In this document: piece by piece, positions 23,549-33,402 of the stretch
Layout: each line of letters opens with the position of its first letter
Position numbering within the stretch: the first letter of the stretch is position 1
Assembly: GCA_023100825.1 (NCBI GenBank)
Contig: CP095846.1
Span: 2,604,001 to 2,668,000 of the forward strand
DNA from: Nocardioidaceae bacterium SCSIO 66511
Lineage (GTDB): Bacteria; Actinomycetota; Actinomycetes; Propionibacteriales; Nocardioidaceae
Reading direction: 5' to 3'
Length of the DNA stretch: 64,000 bases
Position numbers and translations under genes: made by a program
Notes under the pieces: model-generated
What the model was told of the DNA's origin: nothing
Databases searched by the model: none
What the model saw: only the letters and a program-made list of their open reading frames with translations

Positions 23549-23691
23549 GCGTGTTCCTCCCATCCGGACTTTGACCGTCGGTTCTGGAGTTCCACCAGAT
23601 CAACCGAACGCCTGGCCCGCAGTTGCGAGTCGAGCGCCCGGGTCGCGGACTTTCACCGCCGGCTCGGAATTTCACCGACCCCGGAGCACGC
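23549..23691 (-). promoter_or_regulatory. FMN riboswitch (RFN element) upstream of ribD
   Basis: The minus strand shows the RFN order: P1 5' strand GCGTGCTCC (23683-23691), GGTCGGTGAAATTCCGAGCC, GGCGGTGAAAGTCCGCGACC, a variable arm, GGTTGATCTGGTGGAACTCC, AACCGACGGTCAAAGTCC, then GGATGGGAGGAACACGC closing P1 (23549-23553). All conserved single-stranded blocks are present. It should sense FMN and control the ribD-E-M-BA-H-hisE-hisG unit; the ribD start is about 80 nt downstream. Confidence 0.93.
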
Positions 23692-23744
23692 TTGCTCTTC
23701 GCACAGACTACGCCTCGCCGTTCCAGACCGCGGCGTGAGTCTCA

Positions 23745-24410
23745 TCACTCGGTCCCGGCGCCTCCGGCGAGCTTCCGCAGCTCGCGTACGGCGGCGTCCG
23801 GATCATCTGCCCCGAACACCGCGGAGCCCGCGACGAAGGTGTCGGCGCCCGCTTCGGCACAGCGTTCGATCGTGTCGGGCGCGACCCCGCCGTCGACCTG
23901 TAGCCAGATATCGCCGCCGTGTTTGTCGAGCAGCGCGCGCGTACGCCGGATCTTCGGAAGCACCAGGTCGAGGAACTTCTGCCCTCCGAACCCCGGCTCG
24001 ACGGTCATCAGCAGCACCATGTCGAGCTCTGGTAGGAGGTCTTCGTACGGCTCGATCGGCGTTGCGGGCTTGAGCGCCATGCTCGCGCGTACGTCGAGCG
24101 ACCGCAGCTCGCGGGCCAGCCGCACGGGGGCATGCGCCGCCTCGACGTGGAACGTCACGCTGCGCGCACCGGCCTCCGCGTACGCCGGCGCCCAGCGATC
24201 GGGCTCGTCGATCATCAGATGCGCGTCGACGGGTTGGCTCGCGGACTTCGCGATCGCCTCGACGACCGGCGCTCCGAGCGTGAGGTTGGGTACGAAGTGG
24301 TTGTCCATGACGTCGACGTGCAGCCAGTCGGCGCTGGCGACCCGCCGGGTCTCTGCCTGCAGGTTGGCGAAGTCGGCCGACAGGATGCTCGGTGAGATGC
24401 GGATGCCCAT
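23745..24410 (-). CDS. rpe: Ribulose-phosphate 3-epimerase
   Basis: 221 residues from ATG 24410. TIM-barrel enzyme of the pentose phosphate pathway interconverting ribulose and xylulose 5-phosphate. [10 protein letters not shown] at the N terminus, [12 protein letters not shown] (metal His/Asp), [10 protein letters not shown] and V-D-G-G-V are all present. Ribulose 5-phosphate is also the RibB substrate, so the neighbourhood of the rib genes is metabolically sensible. The FMN riboswitch lies between rpe and ribD, so rpe itself is not under it. Confidence 0.96.
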   Translation of the reverse strand: MGIRISPSILSADFANLQAETRRVASADWLHVDVMDNHFVPNLTLGAPVVEAIAKSASQPVDAHLMIDEPDRWAPAYAEAGARSVTFHVEAAHAPVRLARELRSLDVRASMALKPATPIEPYEDLLPELDMVLLMTVEPGFGGQKFLDLVLPKIRRTRALLDKHGGDIWLQVDGGVAPDTIERCAEAGADTFVAGSAVFGADDPDAAVRELRKLAGGAGTE

Positions 24411-24456
24411 GTGCACAAGGTACCGAGACCTGCGCGGCGCACGCACCGAGAGCGGG

Positions 24457-25806
24457 TCAGCGGCGGCGCAGCACCGCGATGAACATGGCGTCTGTGCCGT
24501 GCTCATGCGGCCAGAGCTGTACGTACGGCCCGGCGATGTCGGGCACCTGCGGCAGCAGCGCGGCCGCGTCGACCCGTTCGATGTCATCACGTTTCGCCAA
24601 CAGGGACTCGACGATCTCGGTTGTCTCGCGACGATGCGGTGAGCAGGTCGCGTACGTGATCACCCCGCCGCGGCGCGTCGAGTCGACCGCGCTGTCGAGC
24701 AGCTCACGCTGCAACGCGGTGAGCCCATCGAGGCTCGCTTCGGTACGGCGCCAACGCGCTTCCGGCCGCCGCCGTAGCGCACCGAGCCCTGTGCAGGGCG
24801 CATCGACGAGGACGCGGTCGAACGTCTCGGACGCCCAGTCCGGCTCTCGGCCGTCGGTGTTCGTGACGGTGACGTTGGTGAGCTCGCGTACGGCCTTTCG
24901 GACGAGCTCGGCGCGATGTGGTTGGAGTTCGTTGGCCGTCACGCTCGCCGACCGCTCCCCCGCGATCGCTCCGAGCAGAGCAGCCTTGCCTCCGGGGCCG
25001 GCGCAGAGGTCGAGCCAGGTCGTGTCGGTGCCGTCGACCGGAGCCGTTGCGGCGGCGATCGCAACCAGCTGGGAGCCTTCGTCCTGCACGCCGACTCGGC
25101 CGTCGCGGACTCCGCTCAGCCCGCCCGGCATCCCGCCAGGCAGTTGATACGCGTACGGCGACAGCGCGCCCGGCGTCGCACCTACCGCTTCGAGTTCCTC
25201 GCGGTCGGCGTCTCCGATGCCCGGACGAGCTGCGAGGGTCACTCGCGGAGCCGCGTTGTCTGCCTCGAGGACCCGCTCCAGCGCATCGGCGTCACCGTCG
25301 AGCGCATCCAGCATCGCCGCGACGATCCAGTCTGGATGCGAATGCACGACAGCGAGATAGCCGAGCAGATCGCGCGTACGGTCGGGTGCGACACGCTGCA
25401 TCCACGTCGGCAGGTCGCTCTTGGCCACCTTGCGCAGAACGGCGTTGACGAATGCCGCGGGCCGGTGACCGACCTGTGCGCGCACCAGGTCGACGCTCGT
25501 CGAGACCGCCGCATGGCTCGGCGTACGCAGCGACAGCAGCTGATGTGCGCCGAGTCGCAGAACGTCGCGTACCGGCGGGTCGACGGCTGCCAGTCCCTTC
25601 GAGGTCGTCTGCTCGAGGATCGCGTCGTACGTGCCCTGCCGGCGGATGGTGCCGTGCGTGAGCTCGGTTGCGAACGCCGCTTCCCGCCCCGCCAGGCCGG
25701 CATCGGTGATCAGCTTCGGCAGCAGCAGGTTCACGTACGAATCGCGCTCGTCGACGGCGCGCATGACCTCCCAAGCGATCCGGCGTGCCGGGTCAACCTT
25801 CGGCAT
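24457..25806 (-). CDS. rsmB: 16S rRNA m5C967 methyltransferase
   Basis: 449 residues. The N-terminal NusB-like RNA-binding domain (about 5-140) precedes a SAM methylase. Motifs: D-L-C-A-G-P-G-G-K (266-274) for [12 protein letters not shown] (334-342) with C338, and Y-A-T-C-S (385-389) with C388. One of these cysteines is the nucleophile and the other assists release, as known for the family. ATG 25806 overlaps the fmt 3' end by 14 bp. Confidence 0.94.
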   Translation of the reverse strand: MPKVDPARRIAWEVMRAVDERDSYVNLLLPKLITDAGLAGREAAFATELTHGTIRRQGTYDAILEQTTSKGLAAVDPPVRDVLRLGAHQLLSLRTPSHAAVSTSVDLVRAQVGHRPAAFVNAVLRKVAKSDLPTWMQRVAPDRTRDLLGYLAVVHSHPDWIVAAMLDALDGDADALERVLEADNAAPRVTLAARPGIGDADREELEAVGATPGALSPYAYQLPGGMPGGLSGVRDGRVGVQDEGSQLVAIAAATAPVDGTDTTWLDLCAGPGGKAALLGAIAGERSASVTANELQPHRAELVRKAVRELTNVTVTNTDGREPDWASETFDRVLVDAPCTGLGALRRRPEARWRRTEASLDGLTALQRELLDSAVDSTRRGGVITYATCSPHRRETTEIVESLLAKRDDIERVDAAALLPQVPDIAGPYVQLWPHEHGTDAMFIAVLRRR

Positions 25807-26725
25807 CGAACCTCGCTTCGCCGGTCAGGCGTGCGCCTCGCGCCCAGTCGGCCGCGGGCATCGGCTTCTTGCCGCGCGGCTGGACGGTGCCGAGCTCGAC
25901 TTCGACGCTGCCGGTGCCGACGTGCACCGAACGTTTGCCGGCACGGATCTCACCCGGTCGGAGCGTGTCTTCGGCGCCGATGCGTACGGGACCGATCTTG
26001 ACCCTGGTGCCGTCGAGGGTTGTCCAGGCGCCGGGCTCGGGCGTGTACGCGCGAATGCGTCGATCGACCAGCTGGGCCGGCTCCGTCCACCGGACGTGCG
26101 CATCGTCGACCTCGATCTTCGATGCGTACGAGGACCCATCGGGCGGCTGCTCGCGCGCTTCGATGTCGCCAGCCTCGATGTGGTCGAGAGTGTCGACGAG
26201 GAGCTTGGCGCCCGACTCCGCCAGCCGCGCGAGCAGATCGCCCGAGGTGTCGCTCGCACGTACGGCCTCGGTCGTGACTCCGAAAGTCGGGCCCGCGTCG
26301 AGCTCCTTCACGATCCGAAACGTCGTCGCACCGGTGATCTCGTCGCCAGCGAGCAGCGCATGCTGGACGGGCGCCGCTCCGCGCCATGCCGGCAGCACCG
26401 AGAAGTGCAGGTTGACCCAGCCGTGCTCGGGAATGTCGAGCGCCGATTGGGGTAGCAGCGCGCCGTACGCGACCACCGGACAGCAGTCGGGAGCCAAGTC
26501 GCGAAGCCGCGTGAGGAAGCCCTCGTCGCCCGCGCGCTCGGGCTTGAGCGTCTCGAGATCGCGTTCGGCGGCCCATTCGGCGACCGGCGAGGCCACCAGC
26601 TTGCGCCCGCGGCCCGTCGGCGCATCGGGACGCGTGACGACCGCGACGAGCTCGTGCCCGCTCGCGGCGATCGCATCGAGCGGGGGCAGGGCCACATCGG
26701 GGGTTCCGGCGAAGACAACACGCAC
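25793..26725 (-). CDS. fmt: Methionyl-tRNA formyltransferase
   Basis: 310 residues from GTG 26725; upstream codons lack family similarity. It formylates initiator Met-tRNA using 10-formyl-tetrahydrofolate. N-terminal Rossmann-like domain: V-F-A-G-T-P, V-T-R-P-D, G-A-L-L-P-Q and the catalytic [15 protein letters not shown] (about 104-118). The C-terminal OB-like tRNA-binding domain follows from about residue 205. Coupled to rsmB by overlap, and one of a priA-fmt-rsmB group common in actinobacteria. Confidence 0.95.
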   Translation of the reverse strand: MRVVFAGTPDVALPPLDAIAASGHELVAVVTRPDAPTGRGRKLVASPVAEWAAERDLETLKPERAGDEGFLTRLRDLAPDCCPVVAYGALLPQSALDIPEHGWVNLHFSVLPAWRGAAPVQHALLAGDEITGATTFRIVKELDAGPTFGVTTEAVRASDTSGDLLARLAESGAKLLVDTLDHIEAGDIEAREQPPDGSSYASKIEVDDAHVRWTEPAQLVDRRIRAYTPEPGAWTTLDGTRVKIGPVRIGAEDTLRPGEIRAGKRSVHVGTGSVEVELGTVQPRGKKPMPAADWARGARLTGEARFDAEG

Positions 26726-26830
26726 CGGGCAAGCGTATCGACCCCGGATTCCCCCAACGCTGAGACGTGAAAAGTACCCCGCTGACACGCGACAAATGTC
26801 GCCTCGACACGAGACGTCTACCACGCAGAA

Positions 26831-26896
26831 CTCACGTCTGAGCGTGCTGGAACTCGCGTGTCAGCGTGATGGTTCTCGCGTGTCAGCGTGATGGTT
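26831..26896. repeat. 22-bp tandem repeat, three units
   Basis: Units at 26831-26852, 26853-26874 and 26875-26896. The last two are identical (CTCGCGTGTCAGCGTGATGG then TT) and the first differs at several positions. Related GACACGCGAC and CGACACGAG pieces continue to about 26780. The array ends exactly at the priA stop. It lies in the 170-bp priA-fmt gap (26726-26895). Function unknown. Confidence 0.75.
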
Positions 26897-28899
26897 CAGG
26901 AGAGCGCGGCGGGGTCGACATCCACCCGCAGATGCTGCAACTTACGTGCGGACCGGGCGGCCTGCAGCTCGCGTAGCGAACGTACGAGGGCCGATCCGAA
27001 TTGGCGGGGTACGCGCACGATCAGCCGCGCGCTGTCGTCGAGCTCGACCGGCCCGAGCAGCTCATGCGGCTGCGGCCAGTCGCGTTCGAGCAGGGGCTCG
27101 ATCTCGGCGATCGGACCCTCGACCGACGCGAGCAGCACGGCCGGCGGGAGGTGGGTGGCATGCCGCTCCGCGAGCTCGCTTCGTGCGTACCCGGCAGCGT
27201 CGGCGCGTACGAGTGCCTGCAACACCGCAAGCGATGGGTCGCCGAGTGCGAGCACTCGCCCCCCGTCGGAGTTCGGTCGTACCAATGCGGTGGCGTTGAG
27301 CCACCTGCGCAATGACTCCTCGGCGACCCGTAGGTCAGGTCGCGACAGCATCAGCCCGCAGTCCATGAGTACGCCCGCCGTGTAGCCGCCCTCGGCGATC
27401 GGCTCCGCCCCCGGGGTCGCGACGACCAAGGCAGGCTCGGCATCGACACGATCTCGGACGTGCTCACCGGACGACGTCACGACCGGCACCCGTGCGAACG
27501 CGCGACCGAGCTCCTCGGCGGTACGCGCATCGCCGACGACCACCGCACGCATGCGGGTCGACCCGCACTCAGAGCACGCCCACGACTCCACGCCACGCGC
27601 ACACCACCGACAGGTGGGCGGCGCATCGTGTGCGCGCTGCGCGAGCGGTCCGCCGCAGTGCGAGCACCGAGCAGGAGTGCGGCACTGCTGACAGGCGAGC
27701 GTCGAGCGGTAGCCCAGCCGCGGCACCTGGACCAGCACCGGGCCGTCGTCAAGTGCGGCTCGCATCAACGCGAATGCCTCATGCGGCAACCGCGCGCGAC
27801 CGCCGGACTGATCGCGCTCGGCCGACCGGTCGTCGGCGCCGGCGATCGCAACCCGCGCCCACCGCGACCGTCGGTCGGCCATCGACGGCATCAGCTCTTC
27901 GCACCAGCCGGTCTCGACCAGCCGCTGCGCCTCCGCCGAACGCGCGTAGCCGCCGACGAGCACCGCGCACCCGACGTCGTACGCCCGCGTCAGCAGCACC
28001 TCACGCGCATGGGGATACGGTGCGCGCGGCTCGGCATGCAGATCATCGGCGTCGTCCCAGATCGCGACGAGGCCGAGGTCGTGCACCGGCGCGAACGCCG
28101 CAGCGCGGGTGCCGACCACGACCTTCGTCAACCCACGCGACAACGACAGGAACGCCCGGTAACGCGCCGACGGGCCCAGGCCCGCCGTGAGCTCGACGTG
28201 CCGGCCGGAGCCGAGAACCTCTGTCATAGCGGCGCCGATCCGCTCGACTGCCGCGGCATCGGGTACGCAGACGATGACGCCTCGACCGGACGCGACGGTC
28301 GCCGCAACGGCAGTGGCGAGCTGATGGCCGTCGGCCGCGCCGGGCAGCGCCGACCAGACGACCCTCGGCGACTCGCCGCGCCCCAACGACTCGACGAAAG
28401 CAGCCCCACTGTCGTACGCGGCCCACTGCTCGGGCGCGGGACTGTCGACCGGCTCCGCCGGATTACGCGCGGCCCGCTTCTCCGTGGTGGCATGTCGCGG
28501 CGGCACCGCGAGTCGTACGACATCGGCGAACGTGCCCGCGTAGCGATCGGCGACGGCTCGCACCAGCCGCGCGACGTCGGGCCGCAGGACCACCTCGGGA
28601 GAGACCGCACGGGCGAGCCGGCCGAGCTTGCCGGGATGCTCGGATTCGGCCAGCCGCTCCAGCACGTACCCGCCCACCTGCTGGCCGGCGAATCGTACGA
28701 CCACCCGGGCACCCGGGACGGCGGTCTCGTGCATCGCCTCGGGTACGAGGTAGTCGAAAGGCCGGTCGAGGTGCGCGAGCGATACGTCGACGGCGACCCG
28801 CGCGATCGGCCGCTCCGGCGCCAACGCCTCGCCGTCGGGTACGCGCGGGCGGCGTACCGCCTGTTTGAGCAGCGCTAGCTGCTCGTGGTCGTCGCTCAC
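26896..28899 (-). CDS. priA: PriA-like primosomal protein N', ATPase motifs degenerate
   Basis: 667 residues. The N-terminal 3'-DNA-binding domain is present, starting R-V-A-V-D-V-S-L-A-H-L-D-R-P-F-D-Y-L-V-P. A zinc module with paired cysteines (C-x2-C, C-x2-C-G-G, C-x2-C, C-x2-C) lies around residues 410-460. The helicase part lacks Walker A (the region reads L-P-G-A-A-D-G-H) and the DEAH box (W-D-D-A-D-D). Actinobacterial PriA proteins are known for this loss, so a DNA-binding or loading role without unwinding is likely. GTG start; lies between metK and fmt. Confidence 0.92.
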   Translation of the reverse strand: MSDDHEQLALLKQAVRRPRVPDGEALAPERPIARVAVDVSLAHLDRPFDYLVPEAMHETAVPGARVVVRFAGQQVGGYVLERLAESEHPGKLGRLARAVSPEVVLRPDVARLVRAVADRYAGTFADVVRLAVPPRHATTEKRAARNPAEPVDSPAPEQWAAYDSGAAFVESLGRGESPRVVWSALPGAADGHQLATAVAATVASGRGVIVCVPDAAAVERIGAAMTEVLGSGRHVELTAGLGPSARYRAFLSLSRGLTKVVVGTRAAAFAPVHDLGLVAIWDDADDLHAEPRAPYPHAREVLLTRAYDVGCAVLVGGYARSAEAQRLVETGWCEELMPSMADRRSRWARVAIAGADDRSAERDQSGGRARLPHEAFALMRAALDDGPVLVQVPRLGYRSTLACQQCRTPARCSHCGGPLAQRAHDAPPTCRWCARGVESWACSECGSTRMRAVVVGDARTAEELGRAFARVPVVTSSGEHVRDRVDAEPALVVATPGAEPIAEGGYTAGVLMDCGLMLSRPDLRVAEESLRRWLNATALVRPNSDGGRVLALGDPSLAVLQALVRADAAGYARSELAERHATHLPPAVLLASVEGPIAEIEPLLERDWPQPHELLGPVELDDSARLIVRVPRQFGSALVRSLRELQAARSARKLQHLRVDVDPAALS

Positions 28900-28971
28900 G
28901 TCCCGTTCCTACCAGGCATCGGTGACTGCCGCCCCCGCCCGGTGAGCAGGACCTGTGGTCGGCCGGAACGG

Positions 28972-30168
28972 TCAGGCGCCCGCGGCCGCGCGCAATGCGT
29001 CGACGCGGTCGGTGGTCTCCCAGGTGAACTCCGGCAGCTCACGGCCGAAGTGACCGTACGCCGCGGTGTTCGTGTAGATCGGCCGCAACAGGTCGAGATC
29101 GCGAACGATCGCCGCCGGACGCAGGTCGAAGGTCGCGTCGACGGCCTGCTGGATGGTCGCAACCGGTACCGTCTCGGTGCCGAAGCAGTCGATGTACAGC
29201 CCGACCGGCTGCGCCTTGCCGATCGCGTACGCGATCTGCACCTCGCAGCGCCGCGCAAGTCCTGCGGCGACCACATGCTTGGCGACCCACCGCATCGCGT
29301 ACGAGGCGGAGCGGTCGACCTTGCTCGGGTCCTTGCCCGAGAACGCGCCGCCACCGTGCCGTGCCATACCGCCGTAGGTGTCGATGATGATCTTGCGCCC
29401 GGTGAGCCCGGCATCGCCCATCGGGCCGCCGATCTCGAACCGGCCGGTCGGGTTGACCAACAGGCGGTAGTCGGTGTGGTCGATGTCGAACGTCGCGAGC
29501 ACCTCGTCGACGACGTGCTTCTTGATATCCGGGGTGAGCATCGTGTCGAGGTCGATGTCGCGCGCATGCTGGGTCGAGAGCACCACGGTGTCGACGCGCT
29601 GCGGGTTGCCCGCGTCGTCGTACTCGATGGTGACCTGCGTCTTGCCGTCGGGCCGGAGGTACGCGATGGTGCCGTCCTTGCGCACCTGCGACAGCCGCTG
29701 GGAGAGGCGATGCGCCATCGTGATCGGCAGCGGCATCAACGACGGGGTGTCGTCGCATGCGTAACCGAACATCAACCCCTGGTCGCCCGCGCCCTGCAGG
29801 TCGAGCGGGTCGGTCGCGCCCTCGCTGCGGCCTTCGTACGCGGTGTCGACGCCCTGCGCGATGTCCGGAGACTGTGCTCCCAGGCTCACCTGTACGCCGC
29901 AGGATGCGCCGTCGAAGCCCTTCTGCGAGGAGTCGTAACCGATCTCGAGGACGCGCTCGCGCACGATGCGCGCGATATCCGCGTAGCCCTCGGTGCTCAC
30001 CTCGCCGCTCACCACGACGAGCCCCGTGGTCACCAGCGTCTCGCAGGCGACCCGGCTGCGTGGGTCCTGCGCGAGCAGCGCGTCGAGGATGCTGTCGCTG
30101 ATCTGGTCGGCGATCTTGTCGGGGTGTCCCTCGGTGACCGACTCAGAGGTGAAGAGGCGTCGACTCAC
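28972..30168 (-). CDS. metK: S-adenosylmethionine synthetase
   Basis: 398 residues from GTG 30168 (AGGAG five bases upstream); the upstream open frame is not coding. It makes SAM from methionine and ATP. Signatures: G-H-P-D-K near residue 15, [12 protein letters not shown] near 130, and [16 protein letters not shown] near 290 with the phosphate-binding P-loop-like stretch. The 61-bp gap to coaBC has no SAM riboswitch. Confidence 0.97.
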   Translation of the reverse strand: MSRRLFTSESVTEGHPDKIADQISDSILDALLAQDPRSRVACETLVTTGLVVVSGEVSTEGYADIARIVRERVLEIGYDSSQKGFDGASCGVQVSLGAQSPDIAQGVDTAYEGRSEGATDPLDLQGAGDQGLMFGYACDDTPSLMPLPITMAHRLSQRLSQVRKDGTIAYLRPDGKTQVTIEYDDAGNPQRVDTVVLSTQHARDIDLDTMLTPDIKKHVVDEVLATFDIDHTDYRLLVNPTGRFEIGGPMGDAGLTGRKIIIDTYGGMARHGGGAFSGKDPSKVDRSASYAMRWVAKHVVAAGLARRCEVQIAYAIGKAQPVGLYIDCFGTETVPVATIQQAVDATFDLRPAAIVRDLDLLRPIYTNTAAYGHFGRELPEFTWETTDRVDALRAAAGA

Positions 30169-30229
30169 GGATTCTCCTGCTCGTTGGATGGACGGTGGGC
30201 GATGCCACCATACCGGTCGGAATCGGGTG

Positions 30230-31465
30230 TCACGGGGCGTCCAGTCTCTGGACGACGGTGTCCCAGATGGCATGGGCCAACGCGGACTTCGGGCCGAACG
30301 GAATGTGCTCGGCCGCGCCGTCGGCGGCCAGGATCACCGCCTCGTTGTCGGCACGGTCGAATGCGCGACCGGCGCTGACGTCGTTGACGACGAGTAGGTC
30401 ACAGCCCTTACGGGCGAGCTTCGCCCGGGCGTGCTCGAGTACCGATGCCTCGTCGTCGCCGGTTTCGGCGGCGAAGCCGACCAGGAGCGGCGTCTTGGAC
30501 TCACGCTGCGCGACCAGGGCCGCCAGGATGTCGGGGTTCTCGACGAGCTCCAGCTCGGGTGCGGCGCGTCCGGGCGCCTTCTTGATCTTGGTGTCGTGGG
30601 CGTTCGCCGGACGGAAGTCGGCCGGAGCCGCGGCCATCACAACGGCGTCGAAGCCGGGCGCACGCGACGTCATCTCGTAGTACAGCTCATGTGTCGACTC
30701 CACGCGTACGACGTCGACTCCCGCCGGCACGGGGAGACCTACGTTGGCCGCGACGACCGTCACCGATGCGCCGCGCGCGGCGGCCGTCTCGGCGAGTGCG
30801 AACCCCTGCCGACCGGACGATCGGTTGCCGATGTAACGGACCGGGTCGATGAACTCGCGAGTGCCGCCGGCGCTGACGATCACGGACCGGCCGGTGAGGT
30901 CGAGCGGCCGATCGATCTCGCCGCGTACGAGAACCTCGTCGGCGAGGTCGAAGATCTGCGCCGGCTCGGGCAGTCTGCCCTTGCCGGAGTCTTTGCCCGT
31001 GAGCCGCCCCTCCGCGGGTTCGACGACGACCGCGCCGCGATCGCGCAAGGTGGCGACGTTGGCCTGGGTCGCCGGGTGCTCCCACATCTCCGTATGCATC
31101 GCGGGTACGAAGACCACCGGACAGCGCGCGGTGAGCAGCGTGTTGGTGAGCAGGTCGTCGGCGAGACCGGTCGCCGCCTTCGCGAGCAAGTCGGCGGTCG
31201 CCGGAGCCACCACCAGCAGGTCGGCCTCCTGGCCGATGCGCACATGCGGCACCTGCGACACGTCGGCGAACACCTCGGTGTGCACGGGATGCCCCGAAAG
31301 CGCCTCCCAGGTCGCTGCGCCGACGAAGTTGAGCGACGCAGCAGTCGGCACCACGCGTACGTCTCGGCCCGACTCTTTGAACAGCCGCACCAGCTCACAG
31401 GTCTTGTATGCAGCAATGCCGCCTCCCACGCCGATCACGACGCGGGGGCGGCTGCTGTCAGTCAT
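30230..31465 (-). CDS. coaBC: Phosphopantothenoylcysteine decarboxylase / phosphopantothenate-cysteine ligase
   Basis: 411 residues. The N-terminal CoaC flavodoxin-like domain (about 1-185) has [10 protein letters not shown]-x-x-A and the P-A-M-H-T-E-M-W substrate flap. The C-terminal CoaB domain has S-A-G-G-T-R-E-x-I-D-P-V-R and I-G-N-R-S-S-G, followed by A-A-A-P-A-D-F and K-I-K-K lysines. Together they do two steps of coenzyme A synthesis. Follows rpoZ by 21 bp, as widely conserved. Confidence 0.96.
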   Translation of the reverse strand: MTDSSRPRVVIGVGGGIAAYKTCELVRLFKESGRDVRVVPTAASLNFVGAATWEALSGHPVHTEVFADVSQVPHVRIGQEADLLVVAPATADLLAKAATGLADDLLTNTLLTARCPVVFVPAMHTEMWEHPATQANVATLRDRGAVVVEPAEGRLTGKDSGKGRLPEPAQIFDLADEVLVRGEIDRPLDLTGRSVIVSAGGTREFIDPVRYIGNRSSGRQGFALAETAAARGASVTVVAANVGLPVPAGVDVVRVESTHELYYEMTSRAPGFDAVVMAAAPADFRPANAHDTKIKKAPGRAAPELELVENPDILAALVAQRESKTPLLVGFAAETGDDEASVLEHARAKLARKGCDLLVVNDVSAGRAFDRADNEAVILAADGAAEHIPFGPKSALAHAIWDTVVQRLDAP

Positions 31466-31486
31466 CGTTGTCGACCGAGCCGGGGC

Positions 31487-31759
31487 TCAGGCCTCCTCGG
31501 CGGGGATGTCCTCACAGGTGAGGAGGTCGGAGTCGATCTCGCGGAGCGCGATCGACAGCGGCTTCTCCTGTACGTGGGTGTCGACGAGCGGGCCGACGTA
31601 CTCGAGCAGGCCCTCACCGAGCTGCGAGTAGTACGCGTTGATCTGCCGAGCGCGCTTGGCGCTGTAGAGGACCAGCTTATACTTCGAGTCGGTCTTCTCG
31701 AGCAGGTCGTCGATGGGCGGGTTGGTGATGCCCTCGGCGGTTGAGCGGGTGGTGGCCAC
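31487..31759 (-). CDS. rpoZ: RNA polymerase omega subunit
   Basis: 90 residues. [16 protein letters not shown]-x-L-V near the N terminus and the [10 protein letters not shown] segment are the actinobacterial omega signature. It assists beta' folding and RNA polymerase assembly. GTG start. Gene order gmk-rpoZ-coaBC is strongly conserved. Confidence 0.96.
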   Translation of the reverse strand: MATTRSTAEGITNPPIDDLLEKTDSKYKLVLYSAKRARQINAYYSQLGEGLLEYVGPLVDTHVQEKPLSIALREIDSDLLTCEDIPAEEA

Positions 31760-31810
31760 GTGGATTGACCTCGCAGAGTGCGTGGATGTCGGTGCCGGAG
31801 CGTACGCGAC

Positions 31811-32404
31811 TCAACGTCGTGGTCGCGACTCCGGGCGGGAACTGAACAATCCTACCAACTCTTCGCACGCATCCCGAACATCGGTGTTGACGATGGTCAC
31901 GTCGAACTCCGCCTCGGCCGCGAGCTCGACCCGTGCCGTACGAAGACGCCGCTCGCGTTCGGCATCCCCTTCGGTGCCGCGACCGACCAGTCGGCGTACG
32001 AGCTCGTCCCAGCTCGGCGGCGAGAGGAAGCAGAACAACGCGTCCGGCATCCGCTCGCGTACCTGCCTCGCACCCTGCAGGTCGATCTCCAGCAGCGCCG
32101 AGCGACCGGCGGCCAGCTGCTCCTCGACCGCGCGCCGCGGCGTACCGTATCGGGCCGCGCTGTGCACGACGGCCCATTCGAGCAGCTCGTCGGCGGCGAT
32201 CATCGCGTCGAACTCGTCGTCGCTGACGAAGTGGTAGTGCACCCCGTCGATCTCACCCGGACGCGGAGAGCGGGTCGTCACCGACACCGAGATCCAGATG
32301 TCCGGATGGTGCTCGCGTACGCACGCGGCAACTGTGCCCTTGCCGACCGCGGTCGGGCCGGCGAGGACGATCAGGAACGCACGCCGGTCGGCGTCGTCAT
32401 TCAC
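31811..32404 (-). CDS. gmk: Guanylate kinase
   Basis: 197 residues. Phosphorylates GMP to GDP. P-loop G-P-T-A-V-G-K-G-T (about 16-24), GMP-binding [11 protein letters not shown] (about 40-50) and Y-H-F-V-S, plus the acidic D-L-Q-G lid region, are intact. GTG start overlaps the mihF stop by 8 bp. Confidence 0.96.
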   Translation of the reverse strand: MNDDADRRAFLIVLAGPTAVGKGTVAACVREHHPDIWISVSVTTRSPRPGEIDGVHYHFVSDDEFDAMIAADELLEWAVVHSAARYGTPRRAVEEQLAAGRSALLEIDLQGARQVRERMPDALFCFLSPPSWDELVRRLVGRGTEGDAERERRLRTARVELAAEAEFDVTIVNTDVRDACEELVGLFSSRPESRPRR

Positions 32405-32717
32405 GGTCCGCGAACTCGGCCTCGAGCGCCGCGACCTGGTTGGCTCCGAGACCGCGTACGCGCCGGCTCTCGGCGATGCCGATGCGCTCCATCACCTGGC
32501 GCGCGCGCACCTTGCCGAGCCCGGGAAGCGACGTCAGCAGGTCGAGCACCTTCATCTTGCCGATGACCTCGTTGCGCTGACCCTCGCGCAGCACCTCCGA
32601 AAGGGGTGTGCCGGAGTGCTTGAGGCGGTTCTTGACCTCGGCCCGCTCACGGCGAGCGGCAGCGGCCTTGTCGAGCGCAGCCTGACGCTGCTCGGGGGTC
32701 AGCGGCGGAAGAGCCAA
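32397..32717 (-). CDS. mihF: Actinobacterial integration host factor
   Basis: 106 residues. The conserved core is visible as [23 protein letters not shown], a helix-two-turn-helix-like segment. The N-terminal half is a long basic helix. mIHF is an essential, unrelated functional analogue of IHF that shapes the nucleoid and binds DNA without strict sequence. The start codon appears to be TTG (32717), with GAGG nine bases upstream and a TGA three codons before it in frame. First gene of the mihF-gmk-rpoZ-coaBC run. Confidence 0.93.
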   Translation of the reverse strand: MALPPLTPEQRQAALDKAAAARRERAEVKNRLKHSGTPLSEVLREGQRNEVIGKMKVLDLLTSLPGLGKVRARQVMERIGIAESRRVRGLGANQVAALEAEFADRE

Positions 32718-32821
32718 CGCAGGTCACCTCGGATGTGGAAACGTCCAGTATGGAACGAGGAAACGACCGACGCCCCCTCGTGTAGGTAGAACCTAGCGAC
32801 GTACCTGCGGGAGCCGCAAAC

Positions 32822-32865
32822 AGGGGTGGTGTGACGCGGTCGACCGACCGTGTCACACCACCCCT
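32822..32865. terminator. Strong intrinsic hairpin after the lipoprotein gene
   Basis: AGGGGTGGTGTGAC (32822-32835) pairs perfectly with GTCACACCACCCCT (32852-32865): 14-bp stem, 16-base loop. It lies 6 bp beyond the stop of the downstream lipoprotein gene and about 100 bp before mihF. No T tract is present. Confidence 0.8.
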
Positions 32866-32871
32866 GAAGCG

Positions 32872-33393
32872 TCACTCCGCGCTGTCGCCGGACCCCTCGG
32901 AGTCGCTGTCGTTCAGCTCGAAGTCGCACTCGGACTTGACGTTCTTCTCGATGGCCTTCGAGTCGGACTCGATGTCGCCCAAGCCCGACATCGACGACAT
33001 GGCCTCCTGCAGCTTCTGAGGGTCCTCCTTCTGGAGGTCGGTCATCTCCTGCTGCAGCGGTTTGCTCTTGTCGATGCCGAGATCCTCGAACCCGCCGAGC
33101 AGCTTGTCGAGCGTGTCGTGCATCGAGGTCCACGACGACTTGATGTCGTCGGGCGCGGAGCCCTCGATGTCGCCGAGCCGGTCGACGGCGCTGGACATGT
33201 CGTCGAGCGTCGTGTCCTCGCTGCTGAGGCTCTCGAACTCGCCCTTGAAATCCTTGACCTGGTCGCAGTAGTCACCGCCGCCGCTTGCGCTGCTGCCGCC
33301 ACCGTCGCCGCCGTCACCGGAGTCGTCGCCGCAGCCGGTGAGCACGGCCGTCGCGAGCAGGCCCGCGCACACGATCGTCGAAAGCCTCTTCAT
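32872..33393 (-). CDS. Putative lipoprotein, paralogue of its upstream neighbour
   Basis: 173 residues from ATG 33393 (AGGAGG five bases upstream; the ATG just before is only two bases away). A lipoprotein signal ends in the lipobox L-T-G-C (about 17-20), followed by a Gly/Asp/Ser linker. The mature part is predicted helical and acidic. It begins D-Y-C-D-Q-V and ends with an E-C-D-F-E-L, so one disulfide is possible. It shares D-Y-C-x-Q, E-F-x-x-L-x-S-E-D-T-T, M-S and L-G-D-I...A-P-D-x-I with the neighbour. No known family recognised; surface-exposed function unknown. Confidence 0.8.
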   Translation of the reverse strand: MKRLSTIVCAGLLATAVLTGCGDDSGDGGDGGGSSASGGGDYCDQVKDFKGEFESLSSEDTTLDDMSSAVDRLGDIEGSAPDDIKSSWTSMHDTLDKLLGGFEDLGIDKSKPLQQEMTDLQKEDPQKLQEAMSSMSGLGDIESDSKAIEKNVKSECDFELNDSDSEGSGDSAE

Positions 33394-33402
33394 CATTACC
33401 TC

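Noticed and set aside
26831-26896. Possible CRISPR-like array
   Set aside because: The 22-bp units are directly tandem with no spacers and there are no cas genes.
30169-30229. Possible SAM riboswitch before metK
   Set aside because: The gap is only 61 bp and lacks the conserved aptamer blocks.
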